A stretch of DNA of 64,000 nucleotides from Bdellovibrionales bacterium. GTDB lineage: Bacteria; Bdellovibrionota; Bacteriovoracia; Bacteriovoracales; Bacteriovoracaceae. This document shows, piece by piece, positions 5,952 to 14,182 of this stretch. Numbering within the stretch: position 1 is the stretch's first letter; each line of letters begins with the position of its first letter. Where the stretch lies: positions 1 to 64,000 of the forward strand of contig JABGUH010000038.1 in assembly GCA_018646675.1 (NCBI GenBank), in the 5' to 3' direction. A program made the translations under genes and the position numbers. Below the pieces are notes generated by a model. The model ran no database searches. It saw nothing but the letters and a program-made list of their open reading frames with translations, and was not told the origin of the DNA.

Positions 5952-7295
5952 ATGGGTATAAAGGGATGGATGGAGAGAGGACAAGAGGGGGCACAAAAAG
6001 TCGAGATTGATGGGTATTTTGCCCATTGGTGTAGTTTTATCAAGCAGATGAAGCTCGTTCCGACCACTAAACGGGTCTATGTTGCAGTCTCGGGAGGGGT
6101 GGACTCTGTGGTGCTACTCTTTCTGACCTCTCGCCTTCGGCCGGACCTTCTGGATGAGGTGCGGGCAGTCCATTTTCACCACGGTCTACGGGGAGAGAGT
6201 GATCAGGAGGTTAAGCTGGTTAAGGAGCTGTGTACTCAGTTAAGTGTCCCCCTTGATCTGCACTATCTTAACCTTGACCGAGGTGGGGCCAATTTAGAGC
6301 AGGTTGCCCGCCAGGAACGCTATAAGATTCTCTATCAACTGGCATCCTCTGGAGATCTAATCTATACCGGTCACCAAATTGATGACTCATTTGAGTGGTC
6401 CTTAATGCAGCAGTTTAAAAGCAGTTCGCTTCAACCCACATTAGGAATACCGCTAATTAATGGGCCAGTTGCCCGTCCCAATCTCTGCCTAACCAAGGGA
6501 CAGATCTACCATATTGCCCGTAAGGAGAAGCTCTCATGGAGTGAAGATCATACCAATCAAGAGCTCCGCTTTGATCGTAACTATATTCGTAACATAGTGG
6601 TTCCTGCCATTAAGCGTCGCTTTCCAACCTACCTTAAACAGTACGTCTATCGCGCCAATCAGCTGGCAATTAAGTTGGGAGTTGATCGCCATCAGGTTGG
6701 TGGAAAATTTTTAATGCGAAAAGAGAGCAAATGCAGAGTAACAATCTATCAGCACCAACTGATAGGGCGTATGTCTGGTGCCCAAGAGTTGGTGCGCCAG
6801 GGTATTCACCACCTATCATCATCGGCCAGAGGGGTGCTGGCTTCTCAGATCGAAAAGATGATAGCGGGTGCTGATCGTGGATTAAAGGGGCCATATAACT
6901 TTTCAGGAGGGGTGGTGGGATTTAGCTCCTTTGGCGAGATCCACCTTACCTCATTAGAGCTGATTCCAACCAAGCGCCAGCTGATCAAGTTGGAGGATTT
7001 GAATTGGAAGTTGATGGATCTTAAGGAGTATCAGCGCTATCTGGATGGTATTATGAGGCAAAAAAGAACTCTTTTTCCACTGATCTGCTTTATTCAGGAG
7101 ATGGGGGAGGTTCCATCATTTAAACTAAGCTCTTTTAATAAGTTCTCTCCCTACTACCAGGTTGAGGTGGATGGCCCAACCAGTGGAGTGGCAGAAAAAA
7201 TTAGGCTGGTCTCTGCACTTAGGCTCTACTCTCGCTGGCGTCAGTCAACCCACTGCCATCGCTCACTGAAAGTGGCACTTTTAGTCCAATCGTGA
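5952..7295 (+). CDS. tilS: tRNA(Ile)-lysidine synthase
   Basis: TilS converts C34 of the CAT-anticodon tRNA-Ile2 to lysidine, using ATP and lysine, so that it reads AUA. The PP-loop SGGVDS lies at residues 47-52. It is followed by the family motifs FHHGLRGESD, a GHQIDDSFE segment (the usual HxxDDxxET) and the W-SEDHTNQ...RNYIRN segment, with a variable C-terminal region typical of TilS. The length of 447 residues is normal. ATG 5952 is used here; ATG 5970 is an alternative. It is the first gene of a rightward group with a sugar-kinase gene and asnS, and is divergent from a CAT-anticodon tRNA, which is a suggestive neighbour. The family call is firm. Confidence 0.92.
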   Translation: MGIKGWMERGQEGAQKVEIDGYFAHWCSFIKQMKLVPTTKRVYVAVSGGVDSVVLLFLTSRLRPDLLDEVRAVHFHHGLRGESDQEVKLVKELCTQLSVPLDLHYLNLDRGGANLEQVARQERYKILYQLASSGDLIYTGHQIDDSFEWSLMQQFKSSSLQPTLGIPLINGPVARPNLCLTKGQIYHIARKEKLSWSEDHTNQELRFDRNYIRNIVVPAIKRRFPTYLKQYVYRANQLAIKLGVDRHQVGGKFLMRKESKCRVTIYQHQLIGRMSGAQELVRQGIHHLSSSARGVLASQIEKMIAGADRGLKGPYNFSGGVVGFSSFGEIHLTSLELIPTKRQLIKLEDLNWKLMDLKEYQRYLDGIMRQKRTLFPLICFIQEMGEVPSFKLSSFNKFSPYYQVEVDGPTSGVAEKIRLVSALRLYSRWRQSTHCHRSLKVALLVQS

Positions 7296-7330
7296 TACTT
7301 TGCTACAGCTTATAACATAAGGAGAGATTG

Positions 7331-8326
7331 ATGCATTATGATGTATTTGGTTTAGGAAATGCGTTGGTAGACGTTGTCTATCATGATGTAACCCAATTAT
7401 TTCTAAAGGAACATGATATAGATAAAGGGGTGATGACTCTTTTAGATCACAACCGCTTTAATCTACTTCTTGACGCGTTGGGCAGCAAACCCTCGATACA
7501 GAGTGGAGGTGGATCTGCTGCTAACTCGATGATTGCCCTGGCCCAGTTAGGTGGTTCTGCATTCTATGCCTGTCGGGTTGGTGATGATCCTGCTGGCCAC
7601 TTCTATCGTAAAGATCTTTTAGAGAGTGGTGTGGCGACATCGGTGATTGACCAGGGGCGGATTGGGGAGACTGGGCGTTGCTTGGTGATGGTGACACCAG
7701 ATGCGGACCGAACACTTAACACCTACCTAGGGATCACTTCTGAATTTAGCCTATCTGATGTGCCAGAGAGTGAACTAAAAAAGGCGCGCTATATCTACTT
7801 GGAGGGCTACCTGTTGGCCCAGAAAGGGGGAGTAGTGGCGGTTGGAAATGCCTGTCAGCTGGCCGGGGAAAATGGAATTAAGCGCTCATTAACCTTCTCT
7901 GATCCTTGGATGTTAACTCAATTTAGAGCTGGTTTTGATCAGGTCCTGGCCCAAGGAATGGATCTGATCTTCAGTAATGAACAGGAGGCACTGATCTACA
8001 CTGAGTGTGAGACATTGGATGATGCGGTTGCCAAAATGAAAACTTTTGCTCCCAGCTTTGTAATTACTCAGGGAGAGAAGGGGGCCTTAGTCTTTGAGCA
8101 GGGGCAGCTACACCAAGTTGATGGGGTGGCAACCAAGGCGATTGATACTAATGGCGCAGGAGATATGTTTGCGGGAGCAACTCTTTATGGTTTGAACCAA
8201 AATTTGTCCCTCAAGGATTCAGCGCAATTTGCCTGTCACTGTTCATCTGCTTTAGTTGCTACGATCGGGGCCAGACTTTCTAATCAGAAGATGGCCCAAT
8301 TAAAGAGCGACCATTTTAACTTTTAG
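7331..8326 (+). CDS. PfkB-family carbohydrate/adenosine-type kinase
   Basis: The 331-residue product shows both PfkB signatures: an N-terminal GGGSAANS segment (about 61-68) within a substrate-binding region, and the C-terminal DTNGAGDMFAG motif with the catalytic Asp and anion hole. It phosphorylates a sugar or nucleoside with ATP. The FGLGNALVDVV start and overall form resemble the adenosine-kinase/ribokinase branch commonly annotated in proteobacteria, but the substrate cannot be read from the sequence. ATG 7331 follows GGAGAG and is preferred to the TTG directly before it. It lies 35 bases after tilS and 28 before asnS, so co-transcription is likely. Confidence 0.85.
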   Translation: MHYDVFGLGNALVDVVYHDVTQLFLKEHDIDKGVMTLLDHNRFNLLLDALGSKPSIQSGGGSAANSMIALAQLGGSAFYACRVGDDPAGHFYRKDLLESGVATSVIDQGRIGETGRCLVMVTPDADRTLNTYLGITSEFSLSDVPESELKKARYIYLEGYLLAQKGGVVAVGNACQLAGENGIKRSLTFSDPWMLTQFRAGFDQVLAQGMDLIFSNEQEALIYTECETLDDAVAKMKTFAPSFVITQGEKGALVFEQGQLHQVDGVATKAIDTNGAGDMFAGATLYGLNQNLSLKDSAQFACHCSSALVATIGARLSNQKMAQLKSDHFNF

Positions 8327-8354
8327 TAATTGATTTTGATTAGGAGATAGATCC

Positions 8355-9758
8355 ATGTCCAAGCCTATTTTAATTAGCCAGCTATTAAACAGTGCGCAGG
8401 CGGCAGAATATTTAGAGCAAGAGGTCGTCGTTGCAGGGTGGATCAGAAGCGTTCGCAAGAAAAAACACTTCTCTTTTATCTCGCTCAGTGATGGTAGTTG
8501 CCAGCCGGCGCTCCAAATTATTGCTGACGCTGGTATCTCTGGCTATGAGGAAGGCAGTACCATGCTAACTGGTAGTGCGGCGAAATTTACCGGTAAGTTG
8601 GTTGCTTCACAGGGCAAAGGGCAGGGAGTCGAGTTGCAGGCCAGCTCGATTGAGGTATTGGGCAGTGCTGGTGAGGATTACCCTCTCCAGAAAAAGGCGA
8701 CCTCCTTGGAATTTTTGCGTGAGCATGCTCACCTGCGCTCTCGCACCAACACCTTTGGGGCAGTATTTCGTATTCGGCATGCCCTAACAATGGCAACTCA
8801 TCTCTTCTTCTCGGAGCGGGGATTTATCAATCTACATACTCCGATTATTACCTCCAATGATGGCGAAGGGGCCGGAGAGATGTTCAAGGTGACCAACTTT
8901 GATCTAGACAATATTCCTCGTACTAAAAGTGGCTCGATTGACTATGATCAAGACTACTTTGCGGCCATGACCGGATTAACTGTTACTGGCCAGTTGGAGG
9001 CGGAGTGCTTTGCCATGGGAATGGGGCGGGTCTATACCTTTGGCCCAACTTTTCGGGCCGAGAACTCCAATACACCTCGTCACCTCTCTGAGTTTTGGAT
9101 GATTGAACCCGAGGTCGCTTTTGCTGATTTGGAAGAGATCGCCCAGTTAGCAGCGGACTATGTAAAATATATGATTAGTTATACCCTAGAGCACTGCCCT
9201 TTAGAGATCTCTTTTTTGTCAGAGCAGTATGGAGAGGGGAAGCATCAACAGCAACTTGAGAGCGTAGTGACTGCTCCAGTAAATAAGATTACCTACACTG
9301 AAGCGATTGAGTTACTGGCCACATCCGGTGAGAGGTTTGAGTTTTCAGTTGATTGGGGAGCGGAGTTGCAAACGGAGCATGAGCGCTATCTAGCAGAGAA
9401 AAAATTTATCGGGCCGGTGATTGTTACCGACTATCCCAAAGAGTGTAAAGCTTTCTACATGAAGCAAAACAGCGATGGCAAGACAGTGCGGGCGATGGAT
9501 CTGCTAGTGCCCGGTGTCGGTGAGATTGTTGGCGGCTCTCAACGGGAGGATGACCTAGATAAGCTAACCACTAGAATGGATGAGTTAAAGATGGAACGTG
9601 ATGCTTACCAGTGGTATCTCGATCTTCGTCGTTTCGGCTCTGTCCCCCATGCTGGATTTGGCTTGGGGTTCGAGCGAGTGGTGGCCTATATTACGGGGAT
9701 GAGCAATGTACGGGATGTTATTCCCTTTCCTCGAACTCCTAAGAGTGCCCGCTTCTAG
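8355..9758 (+). CDS. asnS: Asparaginyl-tRNA synthetase
   Basis: A class IIb aminoacyl-tRNA synthetase of 467 residues that charges tRNA-Asn. The N-terminal OB-fold anticodon-binding domain (VVVAGWIRSVRKKK, about 25-130) is followed by the catalytic domain. That domain holds the class II motif 2 (FRAENSNTPRHLSEFWMIEPE) and the terminal motif 3 (GFGLGFERVV), and the sequence ends PFPRTPKSARF as in AsnS. The GEGAGEMF segment and the N at the TGLTVTGQ loop favour Asn over Asp specificity. A ribosome-binding GGAGATAG precedes the ATG. It is the last gene of the tilS group. A separate AsnS suggests Asn-tRNA is made directly rather than only by transamidation. Confidence 0.95.
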   Translation: MSKPILISQLLNSAQAAEYLEQEVVVAGWIRSVRKKKHFSFISLSDGSCQPALQIIADAGISGYEEGSTMLTGSAAKFTGKLVASQGKGQGVELQASSIEVLGSAGEDYPLQKKATSLEFLREHAHLRSRTNTFGAVFRIRHALTMATHLFFSERGFINLHTPIITSNDGEGAGEMFKVTNFDLDNIPRTKSGSIDYDQDYFAAMTGLTVTGQLEAECFAMGMGRVYTFGPTFRAENSNTPRHLSEFWMIEPEVAFADLEEIAQLAADYVKYMISYTLEHCPLEISFLSEQYGEGKHQQQLESVVTAPVNKITYTEAIELLATSGERFEFSVDWGAELQTEHERYLAEKKFIGPVIVTDYPKECKAFYMKQNSDGKTVRAMDLLVPGVGEIVGGSQREDDLDKLTTRMDELKMERDAYQWYLDLRRFGSVPHAGFGLGFERVVAYITGMSNVRDVIPFPRTPKSARF

Positions 9759-9817
9759 CCAGACCACCTGATTTATGGCAATTGATTCAAAAACTTGAAA
9801 AGGCTTTTGGCCATTTC

Positions 9818-10450
9818 CTAGAAATCAAATGGAGCACTAATACTTAAGAGTATTTCAGATGATGTTATTTCATCTATTGTATTTGATGGATATGTAGTCA
9901 CGACCCCGGTTATACCATCAGTGAACTCGTCGTAGGTAAAACTTTTATACTCTAAGTTTATACTGATAATTGGTAGTCCGGTAAAGCCAACACCAATACC
10001 CAAACCGCTACCTGCCAATAGGTCTCCTTTGTCTGATCCCGTTACCGAATTGTTCTTAGGTATTTCTAGCTCAGCAGTAAAGTAGTAAGATGCCCAAACT
10101 CTGAACATAATGGGCAGATTGTAACCTAGAAAAGCTCCTATTTGAGTGGTGTCGTACTCATCATCTCCCAGCGTAATGCTTGGACCGCTGCTAAATTTTT
10201 CTGTGATTGAGCCCAGACCATAGTCGATCCCTGCCATAAAACCGAGGGCACCATATCCCGCTCGAAGGCCATAGCCACTACCATTGATAGTATATTCGTA
10301 CTCCCCATTGGATGCTCCGCTATTCTTAACGACTATGTCTAAAGTGCCGGCACGATATCCCAGATAGGGCTCAACTAGAAAACCCGCATTGGCTTGAGCG
10401 GCAATAAGCAAGGTGGTAACGACTACAGATCCTAAAAGAAATTTTTTCAT
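9818..10450 (-). CDS. Outer-membrane beta-barrel protein
   Basis: The 210-residue product has a signal peptide (MKKFLLGSVVVTTLLIAAQANA, cleavage after ANA), then alternating strands (EPYLGYRAG, GYGLRAGYG, GFMAGIDYGLG, IGAFLGYNLP, RVWASYYF) and a C-terminal phenylalanine, as expected for an eight-stranded outer-membrane barrel of the OmpW/OmpA-like superfamily. It probably sits in the outer membrane; no specific substrate is implied. It is convergent to asnS and preceded by an AGGAGT ribosome-binding site. A related single-domain porin-like fold is the best guess. Confidence 0.75.
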   Translation of the reverse strand: MKKFLLGSVVVTTLLIAAQANAGFLVEPYLGYRAGTLDIVVKNSGASNGEYEYTINGSGYGLRAGYGALGFMAGIDYGLGSITEKFSSGPSITLGDDEYDTTQIGAFLGYNLPIMFRVWASYYFTAELEIPKNNSVTGSDKGDLLAGSGLGIGVGFTGLPIISINLEYKSFTYDEFTDGITGVVTTYPSNTIDEITSSEILLSISAPFDF

Positions 10451-10568
10451 AAATACTCCTGTAATTGATCCTACGTTGTGGAAAATTTTTAGTTAGTATC
10501 AAGTAATATGGTATGCCTAGCTGGTATAATATTCAAATTAAATAAAATTTACTGCTAATTTAAGATAG

Positions 10569-10737
10569 AGGGGGGGCCAAGGGCCTTGGGTGATTAAATC
10601 TGCGCCCCTCCTAATATTTGCTAGAGATGGAAGTATGGCTTTGCCCCCGTGACGCTAAGCAAGAAGCGGGGATCATCAGGTTAGTACTACTCTCTGGCAA
10701 AGCCGCTCCAGGTCAAAAGAGTGGTGTCGCCCATTCT
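10569..10737. ncRNA. Candidate structured RNA region
   Basis: In this gene-free interval several complementary segments are packed closely. AGGGGGGGC (10569-10577) pairs with GCCCCTCCT (10604-10612), with the palindrome CCAAGG-G-CCTTGG beside it. The 9-bp perfect GGCTTTGCC (10637-10645) pairs with GGCAAAGCC (10696-10704) and encloses CCCG/CGGG. AGAGTGG (10718-10724) pairs with CCATTCT (10731-10737) around a six-base loop. No open frame fits. I could not match it to a riboswitch class I know. The strand is uncertain because all stems are symmetric; the downstream gene is on the plus strand. Confidence 0.3.
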
Positions 10738-10972
10738 GCCTAGTAAAGTTCTGCTTGTGAAATCACTATCATTACTGCTATTCTTTTATAAAATAAATTA
10801 CTTACAAGTGATAATGGGGTGTAGAACGTAAGCAGTCTTAGTTTATTAGAGTTATTAGAATTGATTAAAGAGGATTTTTTGTCGTCTATCATTTGAGGGA
10901 TTTCAAAAGAAAATCTCTAAGTCAGATTAGTTTTAACTGAAAGATCAAATCGACGAATTAGGAGTCAAAGAT

Positions 10973-11995
10973 ATGTTAAATAATGAAGTGATGTTTAAGG
11001 TGCAAGGGGCACAAAGAGCTAAATTGACAGGACTATCAGGTAAGCAGTTTACTGTCAGTAACGCAACTATCACCACTCCTGGTGTAACACCAGGAAAATG
11101 GCTGGTCCTTAAACCCACAAGCAGTGCGGCGGCAGCTGGTGCCGGAGCTGTCTCAATTAAACTTGAAGGTGCACGTCAAAAAGCTCAGGCCGCCTCGATG
11201 GTTGGAAAACATGTTACTGTTGGTCAGGCCCCAATTATGATCGGTGGTAATAGCAAGTGGCTAGTTCTCACTCCCACTGCCAAAGGGGCCGTTGCGGGAA
11301 CAGTTGCAGGTTCTCATGCTACATTGATGAAGTTGGCCAATGGTCGTGATCTTATGCAGCTGCCTAGTATGGCAGGAAAATCCTTTAAAGTAATGTCACC
11401 TCCGCTTACCGCTGGAGGAAATGTTAAGAAGGTTTTAGTTCTTAAACCCCTTGCCGGTGGCGCAGTCACAACTCTGAAAATCACTGATGCGACGGCCGCT
11501 GAATTGGCACCCTTAACCGGGAAAACAGTTACCGTTGGTAAGGCCCCTCTTGCTAAAGGGGCGGTTAATAGTAAGTGGATCTTGGTAAAACCGATTACCG
11601 CTACTAAGGCTGCAGTCATTACTGGTGCTGGGGCCGCAGCTAAAGCTAAAACTGGAGTCTCAGCTGGGGCCGCAACAACAGCTAAAACTGCTAAAAGCAA
11701 ATCTGTTATCTCAGCAGGAACGACATCCACTGCCAAAGTTGCCGAAATCGCCAAAGCAGGCGTGGCCGCAACAGGCAAGGCTGGATCAACGGCTGTAAAT
11801 CCTGTTGCCACAGTCTCTTCTGGTACAATCTGGAATGGCGCCGGATTAAGTTTAGGCTTAGGATTAGGTTTGGGAGTACTGGGGCCAGTGATCTTGATTG
11901 GTGCTGGAGTTGCTACCGGACTCGTGGTTCGAAACTACATTAGAAAGAACAAAAATAGTGGTTCTCCAAAAAAGTATTCGGCGACCAAGCGTTAG
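10973..11995 (+). CDS. Four-repeat Ala-rich protein with C-terminal membrane anchor
   Basis: A 340-residue protein without a signal peptide. Residues 8-220 contain four copies of a 50-residue unit: a short strand, then L..L.GK..TV, a Pro/Gly-rich turn (APL, APIM), and KWLVLKP at the end. A long Ala/Lys/Thr/Gly-rich spacer (about 215-290) follows, then a glycine-rich membrane segment (about 296-320) and a short basic tail. No family was recognised. The basic C-terminal tail after the membrane segment suggests the repeats face outward or that the protein is tail-anchored. GGAG lies nine bases before the ATG. The interval before it is the candidate structured region. The low-complexity composition makes any homology call risky. 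Confidence 0.6.
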   Translation: MLNNEVMFKVQGAQRAKLTGLSGKQFTVSNATITTPGVTPGKWLVLKPTSSAAAAGAGAVSIKLEGARQKAQAASMVGKHVTVGQAPIMIGGNSKWLVLTPTAKGAVAGTVAGSHATLMKLANGRDLMQLPSMAGKSFKVMSPPLTAGGNVKKVLVLKPLAGGAVTTLKITDATAAELAPLTGKTVTVGKAPLAKGAVNSKWILVKPITATKAAVITGAGAAAKAKTGVSAGAATTAKTAKSKSVISAGTTSTAKVAEIAKAGVAATGKAGSTAVNPVATVSSGTIWNGAGLSLGLGLGLGVLGPVILIGAGVATGLVVRNYIRKNKNSGSPKKYSATKR

Positions 11996-12041
11996 CCAGA
12001 ATATTTAGATTTATTGTCAGAGACTAAATAGGACACGTTAA

Positions 12042-12059
12042 CTACCTTCAATAAGGTGG
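12042..12059 (+). terminator. Weak hairpin after the repeat protein gene
   Basis: CTACCTT and AAGGTGG pair around CAAT about 50 bases past the stop codon. A T-run (TTTTTTT) follows only 24 bases later, so this is a weak terminator candidate. Confidence 0.3.
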
Positions 12060-12130
12060 GTTGTGGATTAAGGTCTGCTCTTTTTTTCCGCTAATTAAAG
12101 TAACATTCTCAAAACACCGATGTAGTTTGC

Positions 12131-13087
12131 ATGAAAAGCGATCTACTCAAAAAATTATTACTGCTATTTGTGTTAATGTTGACTTTTGCCTGTGTTGAAG
12201 ATCCTTGTAATAAGGATAATTCAACAACTGATTCAGCATCCGACAACTCCAGCTCAGATACTACCTCTCTTAAAGGGGAAAGTGACTGCCCCGTTGATCA
12301 AGGTGACCCCGATCCTGATCCCACTCCAGTTCCTGACCCTGCACCTGATCCCGTTCCAGTTCCCGATCCTGTTCCAAACCCAGTTCCAAATCCTGATCCC
12401 GCTCCAACTGATCAATCATCCTTGAGCCATCCTTGGACCAATGCTAATACAACAATTATCATCGATGCCTATGAAGGAAATGTTATTGACTGGGATAAGA
12501 TGGCCAGCGACAAAAAGATGGTTGCAGTTATCCATCGCTCGAGTATTGGCACACGGGTAGACTCGAAATATGTTCAAAGAAGAGAAGTTGCCCTAAATCG
12601 GGGCTATCTCTGGGGAGCCTATCACTTAGGCCGACGTGGAAATACCATCAGACAGGCGGAGCTATTTCTATCACTGATCGAGGATATGGATAATACCCTG
12701 ATGATTTTGGATTTAGAGGATACTGGTGCAAGTCAGTTCATGAGTATTGATGAAGCAGAGATCTTTATGAACTATATTTATGAGAAAACAGGTAAAGTTC
12801 TAACTGTCTATGCCAACCATTCTACTACAAAAATGCTTAATCAGCGGATGAAAAATAGTGCGCTCTTTCAACAATCAAAACTCTGGTATGCACGATTTAA
12901 ATCCACCGTTTCTGATTTCCCCGCAGGCATTTGGAACAACTACTTTCTCTGGCAATTTTCTAGTGAGATCAATTGTAGTAGAACTGGTTCATGCCTCTAC
13001 AATGTACCTGGAACCACTAACAACATGGATATCAACGTTCATAATGGCCCCTATCGAGATCTGGCCAGTATATGGAACAATGACTAA
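12131..13087 (+). CDS. GH25-type lysozyme lipoprotein
   Basis: A muramidase-family protein expected to cut the peptidoglycan glycan chain. The 318-residue protein has a lipoprotein signal ending LTFAC with Cys21, then an Asp/Ser linker and a striking Pro-Asp-Pro repeat stretch (about 58-92) that acts as a spacer. The GH25 domain (about 105-318) shows the expected acidic residues: Asp112 at the end of the first strand and Asp194/Glu196 in LDLED, together with the GAYH and WQF motifs near the usual places. In predatory Bdellovibrio a related GH25 lysozyme acts on prey wall; a similar role here is an inference. It lies alone on the plus strand between the repeat protein and the convergent dus. 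Confidence 0.85.
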   Translation: MKSDLLKKLLLLFVLMLTFACVEDPCNKDNSTTDSASDNSSSDTTSLKGESDCPVDQGDPDPDPTPVPDPAPDPVPVPDPVPNPVPNPDPAPTDQSSLSHPWTNANTTIIIDAYEGNVIDWDKMASDKKMVAVIHRSSIGTRVDSKYVQRREVALNRGYLWGAYHLGRRGNTIRQAELFLSLIEDMDNTLMILDLEDTGASQFMSIDEAEIFMNYIYEKTGKVLTVYANHSTTKMLNQRMKNSALFQQSKLWYARFKSTVSDFPAGIWNNYFLWQFSSEINCSRTGSCLYNVPGTTNNMDINVHNGPYRDLASIWNND

Positions 13088-13156
13088 GCGTCTCTATCTT
13101 TTAGATATACCGAGCGGTTAATCATGGAGCGCACTATTCTGCTTTAACTGCTAGGA

Positions 13157-14170
13157 TTATACCTTTTTAGTAAAAAAAATCTCACACTGCTGCCACAACT
13201 TCTCCATTGTATCTAACTGAAAGAGCTGTTGTCGAAATTGGGTGGACTCTCTCTGCCCAGCACTAAACCAGACTGCCTGCTTTCTTAATTGGATAAATTG
13301 AACTCGCGCCGGTAGCCCGTACTGATGATGGTACTGACGAAGTCGCTGTAAAATTGCAAGATAGTCTTCGCCATGGAGTGAGAAGTTTGGATCATCGGCA
13401 AATGGGGCGATAAACAGTGAGGGGTCCTTGGTTGGCCCTCGGCCCAACATCAGAGCAGCACAGTTACTGTTTGCTAGTCGCTCCCGAATTATCTTTGTAC
13501 TATTTAAATCCCCATTACCGATAATTGGAAGTTCGCTCTCACTTGCGACCTCCTCAATATATTCCCAGTTTGCAGCTCCATTGTAAAATTGCGAGCGAGG
13601 ACGGCCGTGAATTGCTACCCAGGCGACTTTGGAATCGGTTGCAGCCTTAACGACCTGGTGGGCGTTAAGGGAGTTTTGATCCCATCCAGTGCGAATCTTG
13701 ATACTGAATGGAAGCGGTGAGTGCTCTCTTAGTTTTGTTAAAAAAGGGCCCAGCTTACCCGGATCTTTGATTAGGGCGCTGCCGCCTCCTTTGGTCACCA
13801 CTTTTCGTACTGGACACCCCATATTGAGATCGATAAAGGTAAAACCACGACCAACTACCTGATCCATGGCTTTTAACAGGTGATCAAGATCATCGATTGT
13901 GCCAAAGAGTTGGACTCCAGTATTGGTTTCACCTTCCTGCAGAGTCAGCATCTTCAGGGTACGTTCGTTTTTATAGTTGATGGCATGACAGGAGATTAGC
14001 TCGGTTATCGCTCCCCCCGCGCCCAGGTCGTACATCAGACGTCGCAATGGAGCATCAGTCACTCCGGCCATCGGGGCCAAAAGTAGAGGCGATTTAAAGG
14101 AGACTCCACCGATAGTAATCGGTGAAATCTCCTTGATTATTTGGTTGACCTGTTGCCAAAGATTGCTCAT
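13157..14170 (-). CDS. dus: tRNA-dihydrouridine synthase
   Basis: FMN-dependent reduction of uridines in the tRNA D-loop. The 337-residue protein has the family pattern: APMAGVTDAPLRRL (about 32-45), then the catalytic-cysteine segment NMGCPVRKV and the IKIRTGW, IHGRPRSQ and GNGDL motifs of the TIM barrel with its C-terminal helical domain. The APMAGV/NMGCP combination favours a DusB-like enzyme, but the subtype is not certain. It starts 12 bases after the RND transporter stop and is probably the last gene of that leftward unit, although it is functionally unrelated to export. Confidence 0.9.
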   Translation of the reverse strand: MSNLWQQVNQIIKEISPITIGGVSFKSPLLLAPMAGVTDAPLRRLMYDLGAGGAITELISCHAINYKNERTLKMLTLQEGETNTGVQLFGTIDDLDHLLKAMDQVVGRGFTFIDLNMGCPVRKVVTKGGGSALIKDPGKLGPFLTKLREHSPLPFSIKIRTGWDQNSLNAHQVVKAATDSKVAWVAIHGRPRSQFYNGAANWEYIEEVASESELPIIGNGDLNSTKIIRERLANSNCAALMLGRGPTKDPSLFIAPFADDPNFSLHGEDYLAILQRLRQYHHQYGLPARVQFIQLRKQAVWFSAGQRESTQFRQQLFQLDTMEKLWQQCEIFFTKKV

Positions 14171-14182
14171 GCATACCTAATA

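Noticed and set aside
10620-10740. Cyclic-di-GMP (GEMM) riboswitch
   Set aside because: GACGCTAAGC resembles part of the GEMM core, but the GGCAAACC and GAAA-loop parts are not in the right order, so I did not call it.
10560-10760. 5S rRNA or glycine riboswitch
   Set aside because: Short similarities (CTCTCTGGCAAA) are not accompanied by the conserved remainder of either RNA.
11314-11811. 165-codon minus-strand frame
   Set aside because: Shadow of the alanine-rich repeat gene; composition follows from GCC/GCA codons on the other strand.
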